From positions 1 to 19,528 of the forward strand of contig JBMOOJ010000051.1 in NCBI GenBank assembly GCA_049323835.1: 19,528 nucleotides of DNA, in the 5' to 3' direction. A program made the position numbers and the translations under genes. A model generated the notes under the pieces. The model searched no databases. It was not told where the DNA came from and saw only the letters and a list, made by a program, of their open reading frames with translations. Shown here piece by piece: positions 13,726-19,528 of this stretch (position 1 is its first letter; each line of letters begins with the position of its first letter). The stretch is from SG-bin9 sp049323835. GTDB taxonomy: Bacteria; Pseudomonadota; Alphaproteobacteria; Rhizobiales; Xanthobacteraceae.

Positions 13726-13744
13726 CTTGGCACGGCGCTTGCGA
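13726..13744 (+). promoter_or_regulatory. Sigma-54 (RpoN) promoter of flgE-flgK-flgL
   Basis: CTTGGCACGGCGCTTGCGA matches the sigma-54 consensus TTGGCACG-N4-TTGC. The GG at 13729-13730 and GC at 13741-13742 are separated by exactly ten bases. Transcription would start near 13754, giving a leader of about 60 bases before flgE. Late flagellar operons of alphaproteobacteria commonly use sigma-54. Confidence 0.82.
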
Positions 13745-13813
13745 ATCCAAGGCCAATCGCGGCCTGGATTTGATGGACCGGTGGCCGCCCGGGACGAAGT
13801 TGGAGACGATGTT

Positions 13814-15613
13814 ATGGGTATCTTCGGCGCTCTCACCACATCCGTTGCGGGTCTGCGGGCGGAATCCTACGCACTCGAGAACATTTCCGGCAACATCGCC
13901 AACTCGCAGACGACCGCGTTCAAGCGCATCGACACCAGCTTCCTCGACCTGATCCCGCAAGCCGGAACGAGCCAGCAGCTCGCCGGCAGCGTCAAGGCGC
14001 AGTCGCGCAGCACCAACACCATTCCGGGTTCGGTCGAAGCGTCCTCCGTCGCAACCCACATGGCGATCAACGGCGACGGCTTCTTCGTCGTGCAGAAGCC
14101 GGGCAACTTCTCCGACAACACCCCGGTTTTCACCGGCGTCGACTACTACACCCGCCGCGGCGACTTCTCCCTCGACAAGAACGGCTTCCTCGTCAACGGC
14201 GCCGGCTACTTCCTCGAAGGCATTCCGATCGACCGCACGACCGGCAACCCGGTCGGCAGCTCGGCGATCGTGCTCCAGTTTCAGAATGACTTCCTGCCGT
14301 CGCAGCAGACCACGCAGATTCAGTATCGCGCCAACCTCGCAAGCTATCCGCTGACCCAGAAGGCGGATCGCGCGATTCCGGGCTCGGAACTGCTGAGCGC
14401 ATCGAGCTATACTCCGGGTCACAATCCGCGCGTGATCGGCACGCCGCCGCCTCCGTTCACCGATGCGACCGCCGCGGGCACGGCCCAGAACAGCAAGCTC
14501 GGTACGCCGAACACCGGCGCGACCACGCTCAACGGTGCGGCCGCGACCAATTCGATCGGAACAAACTTCGTTGTCGGCGATACCATCACCGTTAACGGCA
14601 CCCCGATCACGTTCGTCGCGGCGGGCGCTGTCGGCAACCAGCTCAACATCACTGACGATATCGCGACGCTGCTCGCAAAAATCGACTCGTTAACCGGCAC
14701 TGCGACCCCCTCCGCCATCACAGGCGGCGCAATTACGCTGCACACCGGTACGGCAAGCGATCTGACGGTCTCGAGCTCGAACGCGGCTGCGCTCGGCTCG
14801 CTCGGTCTTGCCAACCCGACCACGCAAGCACGCGGCGGCGGCGGCACGGTCGGCGCCGGCGTCGTCATCGGCGACGACGACGCGGTCTTCCAGTCGGAAT
14901 CGGTCAGCGGCGGCGCAATCACCGCGTTCGACGCCAACGGCGCGCCGGTGAACGTGCAGTTCCGCTGGGCGAAGGTCGACAACGCTTCGCTCGGTGCGGG
15001 CCATGCCGACACCTGGAACCTGTTCTATCAGGTCAATCCGAACGCGACCGGCACGCAGACCGCGTGGGTCAACGCCGGCACCAACTTCTCCTTCGCCGCC
15101 GGCGGCCAGCTCAATCCGCCGATCGGTTCGATCACGCTCAGCAACCTGACGGTGGCCGGCGTTACGCTGGGCGACATCAACCTGTCGTTCGGCAAGGGCG
15201 GCCTGACGCAGTTCGCCGACACGAATGGCAACGTTCAGGTCAACCAGCTGCAACAGGACGGCTTCGCCGCAGGCCAGCTGCAATCGGTCTCGATCAGCAA
15301 TCAGGGCCGCGTGGTCGGCAGCTATTCGAACGGCCGCAACATCGATCTTGCGCAGGTCGCGCTCGCAACCTTCAACGGTCCGAACTTCCTGAAACGTATC
15401 GATGGCGGCGCATTCGAAGTGACGAACGAATCGGGGCAGGCGCTGTTCGGCAAGGCCGGCACCATCTCGGGATCGGCGCTTGAAGGTTCGAACACCGACA
15501 TCGCCGACGAATTCACCAAACTGATCGTGACGCAGCAGGCGTATTCGGCCAACACCAAGGTCATCACCACCGCGAATACGATGGTGCAGGACCTCCTCAA
15601 CGTCCTGAGGTAA
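13814..15613 (+). CDS. flgE: Flagellar hook protein FlgE
   Basis: A 599-residue hook subunit, longer than the roughly 400 residues of E. coli FlgE. The N-terminus MGIFGALTTSVAGLRAESYALENISGNIANSQTTAFKRIDTSF has the export and helical-core motif of rod/hook proteins. THMAINGDGFFVV (81-93) and TRRGDFSLDKNGFLVN (113-128) are standard. The end GSALEGSNTDIADEFTKLIVTQQAYSANTKVI is the conserved C-terminal core helix. Residues about 238-335 form an extra module starting NGAAATNSIG and including GDTITVNGTPITFV, similar to the DUF1522-type inserts of Bradyrhizobium flagellins. No Cys is present, usual for axial proteins. ATG 13814 has GGAG nine bases upstream and begins the conserved motif; the frame is open further back but has no match there. 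First gene of a likely flgEKL operon driven by a sigma-54 promoter. Confidence 0.96.
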   Translation: MGIFGALTTSVAGLRAESYALENISGNIANSQTTAFKRIDTSFLDLIPQAGTSQQLAGSVKAQSRSTNTIPGSVEASSVATHMAINGDGFFVVQKPGNFSDNTPVFTGVDYYTRRGDFSLDKNGFLVNGAGYFLEGIPIDRTTGNPVGSSAIVLQFQNDFLPSQQTTQIQYRANLASYPLTQKADRAIPGSELLSASSYTPGHNPRVIGTPPPPFTDATAAGTAQNSKLGTPNTGATTLNGAAATNSIGTNFVVGDTITVNGTPITFVAAGAVGNQLNITDDIATLLAKIDSLTGTATPSAITGGAITLHTGTASDLTVSSSNAAALGSLGLANPTTQARGGGGTVGAGVVIGDDDAVFQSESVSGGAITAFDANGAPVNVQFRWAKVDNASLGAGHADTWNLFYQVNPNATGTQTAWVNAGTNFSFAAGGQLNPPIGSITLSNLTVAGVTLGDINLSFGKGGLTQFADTNGNVQVNQLQQDGFAAGQLQSVSISNQGRVVGSYSNGRNIDLAQVALATFNGPNFLKRIDGGAFEVTNESGQALFGKAGTISGSALEGSNTDIADEFTKLIVTQQAYSANTKVITTANTMVQDLLNVLR

Positions 15614-15657
15614 GCGCTGAATAACCTGCTCGCGCAACTGAAGATCGGCAGTCTGTT

Positions 15658-17553
15658 ATGAGTCTCAACGCCGCCGTCGCCAACACGCTGTCCGGGCTGC
15701 GCGCCAGCCAGCTCGGTATCTCGCTGATCTCGGGCAATGTCGCCAACGCCGAGACGGCGGGCTACGTTCGCAAGTCGCTCAACCAGGTCGCGATTCAGTC
15801 GTCGACGTTCGGTGCGAGCGCTTACATCGTCGGCGTCAATCGCGAACTCAATTCGTTTCTCCAGTCGCAGCTGCGAACCGAGACCTCCGGCGCTGCGTAT
15901 GCCGGTCTGCGCACCGGCTTTCTCAGTCAGCTGCAAGGCATCTACGGCGATCCGGGATCGGCCGGCACGCTGGAGTACGGCTTTGCGGCGCTGGCGTCGG
16001 CGGCGCAGGCGCTGTCGACGAGCGCCGACAGCCAGTCGGCGCGCATTACCCTCGTGACGGCGGCGCAGGCTTTCGCGCAGCAGCTCAACTCGACCACGCA
16101 AGGCATTCAGGCGCTGCGCGGCGCAGCGGAAAATGGCATCACCGATGCGGTGAACATCGCCAACAATGCGCTGCAGCAGATTGCCAAGATCAACAACCAG
16201 CTGCGCACCAATCCGGCGGGCGGCACGTCGACCGACTCGGCGACATCGACGCTGCTCGACCAGCGCGATCAGTATATCACGCAGCTGTCGCAGGTGATGG
16301 ATATCCGCGTGCTTCCGGCGGAGGGCAACAAGGTGTCGGTGTTCACCGGCTCCGGCGTGCAGCTCGTCGGCAACGAGGCGGTGAAATTGTCGTTCAACGG
16401 CCAGGGCACGGTCAACGCCAACTCTGTGTGGGATCCCGATCCGGCGAAGAGCACGCTCGGCACGATCAGCATCAACTACGACAACGGCAGCAGTATCGAT
16501 CTGATCTCGGCCAAGGCGATTCGCTCCGGCTCGATCGCGGCCTATCTCGAACTGCGCGACGTAACGCTGGTGCAGGCGCAAGCCCAGCTCGATCAGTTCG
16601 CATCGCAACTTGCGAGCGGGCTGTCGGATCGCACCACCAATGGCGCGGCCGCGCCCGCGAGCGTCCTGCCGCAGACCGGCTTCGATGTCGATCTCGCCGG
16701 CCTGCAATCCGGCAACGTCGTCCGCTTCACCTACACCAATTCGATCACCGGAGCGCAGCACAAGGTATCGATTGTCCGCGTGGACGATCCGAGCGTTCTG
16801 CCGCTGGCGAACACCACGACGGCCGACCCCGGCGACGAGGTGATCGGGATCAATTTCTCGGGCGGCATCGCGTCCGTCGTCGCCCAGCTGAACAGCGCGT
16901 TTGGAAGCGCGAACGTGCAGTTCTCCAATCCGTCGGGTTCGGTTCTGCGCATTCTCGACGACGGCGCGGCCGGCTTCTCCGACGTCAACGCTGCGTCGGT
17001 GACGGTGACGCAGACGTCGCTGATCAACGGCGGCCTCGAACTGCCGCTCTTTACCGACAACAATCTGCCGTACACCGGTGCGATCACCGCGCAGGGCGCG
17101 CAGGTCACCGGCCTTGCGGGCCGCATCGGCGTCAGCAACGCGCTGATTGCCGATCCGTCGCGGCTGGTCGTCTACAGCACGGCGCCGCCGACTGCGGCTG
17201 GCGATACGTCGCGCAGCGACTTCATTCTCGATAAGCTCACCACTGCGTCTTACACATACGCGGCCGGCAAGACCGGCATCGGCAGTACGGCGGCTCCGTT
17301 CAAGGGCACGCTGATCGGCTATATCCAGCAGTTCACGGCGGTGCAGGGCGCCGCGGCCGAAGCGGCTGCGCAGCTCTCCGCCGGTCAGGATGTGGTGCTG
17401 AACACGTTGCAGAAAAAACTCGACGATGAGTCCGGCGTAAACATCGACGAAGAGATGGCACACCTTCTGTCCTTGCAGAATGCATATGCGGCGAACGCGC
17501 GCGTCCTGTCGACGATCAAGGATGTCTACACAGTCCTGCTGCAGGCGATATGA
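15658..17553 (+). CDS. flgK: Flagellar hook-associated protein 1, FlgK
   Basis: A 631-residue hook-filament junction protein. The N-terminus SLNAAVANTLSGLRASQLGISLISGNVANAETAGYVRKS is the FlgK signature; NNQLRTNPAGGTSTDSATSTLLDQRDQYITQLSQVMDI follows at about 180-217. The end SGVNIDEEMAHLLSLQNAYAANARVLSTIKDVY is the conserved C-terminal helix. Residues about 337-460 form an inserted beta-rich section (GNVVRFTYTNSITGAQHKVSIV, then a helix VVAQLNSAF, then strands ending at GLELPLF). It is cysteine-free. ATG 15658 follows flgE by 44 bases without a strong ribosome site (AAGATCGG). It precedes flgL by eight bases, so the two are cotranscribed. FlgK caps the hook before FlgL and flagellin assemble. 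Confidence 0.95.
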   Translation: MSLNAAVANTLSGLRASQLGISLISGNVANAETAGYVRKSLNQVAIQSSTFGASAYIVGVNRELNSFLQSQLRTETSGAAYAGLRTGFLSQLQGIYGDPGSAGTLEYGFAALASAAQALSTSADSQSARITLVTAAQAFAQQLNSTTQGIQALRGAAENGITDAVNIANNALQQIAKINNQLRTNPAGGTSTDSATSTLLDQRDQYITQLSQVMDIRVLPAEGNKVSVFTGSGVQLVGNEAVKLSFNGQGTVNANSVWDPDPAKSTLGTISINYDNGSSIDLISAKAIRSGSIAAYLELRDVTLVQAQAQLDQFASQLASGLSDRTTNGAAAPASVLPQTGFDVDLAGLQSGNVVRFTYTNSITGAQHKVSIVRVDDPSVLPLANTTTADPGDEVIGINFSGGIASVVAQLNSAFGSANVQFSNPSGSVLRILDDGAAGFSDVNAASVTVTQTSLINGGLELPLFTDNNLPYTGAITAQGAQVTGLAGRIGVSNALIADPSRLVVYSTAPPTAAGDTSRSDFILDKLTTASYTYAAGKTGIGSTAAPFKGTLIGYIQQFTAVQGAAAEAAAQLSAGQDVVLNTLQKKLDDESGVNIDEEMAHLLSLQNAYAANARVLSTIKDVYTVLLQAI

Positions 17554-17561
17554 GGTAAGAC

Positions 17562-19055
17562 ATGGCGATTGATGGCGTCAGCGGCCGCACGTCGTTTCTG
17601 GGCAGCAACCTTGTCGGCTTGCGGCAGCAGCTTGAGGCTCTGTCCCTGCAGCTCGCCAGCGGCAAGGTCGGTACGACCTACGCGAGCCAGGGGTTCAATC
17701 GCGGCCTCGGTGTCGCGTTCCGTTCGCAGCTTGACAGCATCGATGCATTCAGGAATACGGCGACGACGGTCACGACGCGCATCGAAGTCGCCAATCTGTC
17801 GCTGCAACGGCTTGCCAAGATTCAGACGACGGTGAAGGCCGCCGCGGTCAGCGCGACCAGCAACCTTGATAACAACGGCCAGACGCCCGCGCAGAAGTCG
17901 GCGAACCTGTCGCTGATCGATCTGGTCGAGGTGCTGAATGTCCGTGCCGGCGATCGCTATCTCTTCTCCGGACGCGCAACCGACACGCCGCCGGTGGCGC
18001 CGGTGGATGCGTTGCTCAACGGTGTCGGCGCCCAGGCCGGTCTCAAGCAACTGATCAACGAGCGCCGTCAGGCGGACGTCGGTGCGGGGACCGGCCGCCT
18101 TGCAATCACGGCGCCGACCCTGACGTCGGTGTCGGTCGCCGAGGAAACGCCTGCGACGGTCTTCGGTCTGAAGCTATCGGCGATCAGTTCGTCGCTGACC
18201 GGTGCGACCGTGACCGGCCCGGCCGGCGCACCGCCGGCAATCTCGATCGATCTCGGCGCGACGAATCCCAACAACGGCGACAAGGTGAAGTTCACGTTCG
18301 CGCTGCCGGATGGCACGTTCGAGAACATCGAGCTCACGGCGTCAACAGCGACGCCTTTGCCTGTGAACAGTTTCGCGATCGGCGCAACGTCTGACGTCAC
18401 CGCCGCCAACCTCAATGCTGCGTTGACGACGGCGATCACCTCGCTCTCCAACGGAGCGCTGGTTGCTGCGTCAGCAGTCAAGGCAGGCGACGAGTTCTTC
18501 AACTCCAATCCGCCGCAGCGCGTGCAGGGTCCCGGTTTCGCGACCGCGACCGCGCTTGTCGCCGGCACCCCGGCAAACACCGTAATCTGGTACCAGGGCG
18601 AGACCGGTACCGATCCCGCACGCGGAACGGCCGTCGGCCGCGTCGACCAGTCGGTCACGGTGCAGTACGGCGCGCGCGCGAACGAGCAGGCATTCCGGTC
18701 GGAGCTTCAGTCGGTCGCGGTCTTCGCGGCTGTGACAACGGGCGTGACCGATCCGAACGCGAGCAACCAGCTGAATGCTCTCAACCAGCGGATCGCGCAG
18801 AACCTCGCGGATCAGCCAGGCACGCAGTCGATTGAGGACGTAACCGCGGATTTCGCAGGCGCGCGCGCGGCGATCGCTGCTGTCGCGGATCGGCATACCC
18901 AGGCGAAATCGATCGCGGAAACGTTCCTGGACGAAATCCAGGGTATCAATAAAGACGAGGTCGCGACCAAGATCCTGGCGCTGCAGACGTCGCTTCAGGC
19001 GTCGTATCAAACGACCTCGACGCTCTTCCAGCTAAGTTTGGTTAAGTTTCTCTAA
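17562..19055 (+). CDS. flgL: Flagellar hook-associated protein 3, FlgL
   Basis: A 497-residue flagellin-like junction protein; E. coli FlgL is about 317. The N-terminal helices (GLRQQLEALSLQLASGKVGTTYA at 19-41, IEVANLSLQRLAKIQTTVKAAA at 74-95) and NVRAGDRYLFSGRATDTPPVAP (126-147) match FlgL/flagellin. VIWYQGETGTDPARG (341-355) and the C-terminal coil ending TKILALQTSLQASYQTTSTLFQLSLVKFL complete it. Residues about 180-330 are an inserted section (DKVKFTFALPDGTFENIELTAS, then a helix around AANLNAALTTAITSL). No Cys. ATG 17562 has GAGGT at good spacing and lies eight bases after the flgK stop. It forms the last gene of the flgEKL unit; flagellin follows after 250 bases. Confidence 0.93.
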   Translation: MAIDGVSGRTSFLGSNLVGLRQQLEALSLQLASGKVGTTYASQGFNRGLGVAFRSQLDSIDAFRNTATTVTTRIEVANLSLQRLAKIQTTVKAAAVSATSNLDNNGQTPAQKSANLSLIDLVEVLNVRAGDRYLFSGRATDTPPVAPVDALLNGVGAQAGLKQLINERRQADVGAGTGRLAITAPTLTSVSVAEETPATVFGLKLSAISSSLTGATVTGPAGAPPAISIDLGATNPNNGDKVKFTFALPDGTFENIELTASTATPLPVNSFAIGATSDVTAANLNAALTTAITSLSNGALVAASAVKAGDEFFNSNPPQRVQGPGFATATALVAGTPANTVIWYQGETGTDPARGTAVGRVDQSVTVQYGARANEQAFRSELQSVAVFAAVTTGVTDPNASNQLNALNQRIAQNLADQPGTQSIEDVTADFAGARAAIAAVADRHTQAKSIAETFLDEIQGINKDEVATKILALQTSLQASYQTTSTLFQLSLVKFL

Positions 19056-19305
19056 AAATCGGGCATCAGCCTTACCACCCTTCCGTATCGTGCACCACGT
19101 GATGATCATCGCGTTGGCGCGCGAAGCCTTTGGCGTTGTTGCGAAAAGTGCAGGGCGTCGGGCATTTCCTAATACTTCTTAAATCTGCTCCGGCCGTTCA
19201 AATCCGCTCCGCATCATTCATCCTTTCTTATGACGTCGAGCCCATCCTGCCGCGACCGATATTGAAAGTTTTCGGTGCGTAACTCTTCACCAGGAAGGTA
19301 AGACA
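19056..19305 (+). promoter_or_regulatory. Flagellin upstream region with direct repeat
   Basis: A 250-base gap with no gene. It contains the 10-base palindrome GATGATCATC (19101-19110) next to CACGTG, and two near-identical 12-mers, AAATCTGCTCCG (19181-19192) and AAATCCGCTCCG (19200-19211), 19 bases apart. No sigma-54 pair with GG-N10-GC spacing and no clear sigma-28 site was found. The last part is the leader of the flagellin mRNA, with GGAAGG before the start. Confidence 0.5.
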
Positions 19306-19528
19306 ATGGCTGGTATCGTTCTCTCCTCGTCGGTTCGTCAGAACCTGCTCTCACTTCAGTCGACCGCGGAATTGCTCTCGACCACGCAGAACCGTCTCGC
19401 GACGGGCAAGAAGGTCAACACCGCCCTCGACAACCCGACCAACTTCTTCACCGCGTCGGCGCTCGACAGCCGCGCCAGCGACATCAACAACCTTCTGGAC
19501 GGCATCGGCAACGGCGTGCAGGTGCTGC
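19306..19528 (+). CDS. fliC: Flagellin, N-terminal part, cut by window edge
   Basis: The first 74 codons of a flagellin run off the right edge. MAGIVLSSSVRQNLLSLQSTAELLSTTQNRLATGKKVNTALDNPTNFF is the conserved N-terminal D0/D1 helix of alphaproteobacterial flagellins; the SGKKV-like site and the NPTNFFTASAL motif are typical of Bradyrhizobium-type flagellin with a large central domain. DINNLLDGIGNGVQVL continues the helix. ATG 19306 is preceded by GGAAGG at good spacing. It is the filament subunit exported by the flagellar type III system. Its position directly after flgL suits a filament-assembly block. Whether more flagellin copies follow cannot be seen. Confidence 0.93.
   Translation, partial: MAGIVLSSSVRQNLLSLQSTAELLSTTQNRLATGKKVNTALDNPTNFFTASALDSRASDINNLLDGIGNGVQVL

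Noticed and set aside
15322..17463. A 713-codon open frame on the minus strand across flgE and flgK
   Set aside because: It is the mirror of two well-supported flagellar genes. The protein is Arg/Ala/Gly-rich with no recognisable motif, as expected from GC-rich codon use on the opposite strand.
19039..19053. TTAA-N7-TAAA at the end of flgL as a second CtrA box
   Set aside because: The second half-site is imperfect and it overlaps the flgL stop codon region, so chance is the better explanation.
19115..19145. TTGGC and TTGC motifs before flagellin as a sigma-54 promoter
   Set aside because: The GG and GC pairs are seven bases apart, not ten, and no other pair in the region has the required spacing.

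Overview
The window is GC-rich (roughly two thirds G+C) chromosomal DNA of an alphaproteobacterium. The best guess is the Bradyrhizobium/Rhodopseudomonas/Afipia group (Nitrobacteraceae). Three things point there: a thioredoxin-reductase-like ferredoxin-NADP+ reductase very like the Rhodopseudomonas type, a flagellin N-terminus and large inserted domains in the hook proteins typical of that group, and dispersed palindromic intergenic repeats (a pair of hairpins around GCCGGGTCAAGCCCGGC, and GTAGCCCGG...CCGGGCTAC). No CRISPR array, tRNA, rRNA, transposase or phage gene was seen.

Region 1 (1-2000): the N-terminal part of a large, membrane-anchored, helical protein runs off the left edge on the minus strand. 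It resembles the rhizobial growth-pole-ring/'kinesin-like' family. It is divergent from a small Hpt phosphotransfer protein, and the shared upstream region holds a full TTAA-N7-TTAA box of the CtrA type. A 2Fe-2S adrenodoxin-type ferredoxin follows.

Region 2 (2001-3111): a REP-like repeat, a secreted DUF4864 protein, then about 580 bases with no gene, filled by three different inverted-repeat elements.

Region 3 (3112-11338): mostly housekeeping and accessory genes: a hotdog acyl-CoA thioesterase, the ferredoxin reductase, an SDR-family sugar-nucleotide epimerase/reductase, a cysteine-rich secreted SGNH hydrolase downstream of a YbhN-like membrane protein, two small membrane proteins of unknown function, a universal stress protein and a SixA-type phosphohistidine phosphatase.

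Region 4 (11488-13605): an FAD-dependent DAO-family oxidoreductase with an unusual basic tail, and an exported MsrB methionine sulfoxide reductase.

Region 5 (13606-19528): a flagellar filament/hook block, flgE-flgK-flgL, followed by the start of a flagellin gene cut by the right edge. flgE is preceded by a textbook sigma-54 promoter (GG-N10-GC) with GGCAA/TTGCC palindromes just upstream, as expected for a FlbD/sigma-54 late flagellar operon. FlgE, FlgK and FlgL each carry a large insert of similar apparent layout. No wholly new system was recognised. The regulatory sites (CtrA-like box, sigma-54 promoter, a 19-base-spaced direct repeat before flagellin) and the inserted modules in the three axial proteins are the most rewarding places to look.
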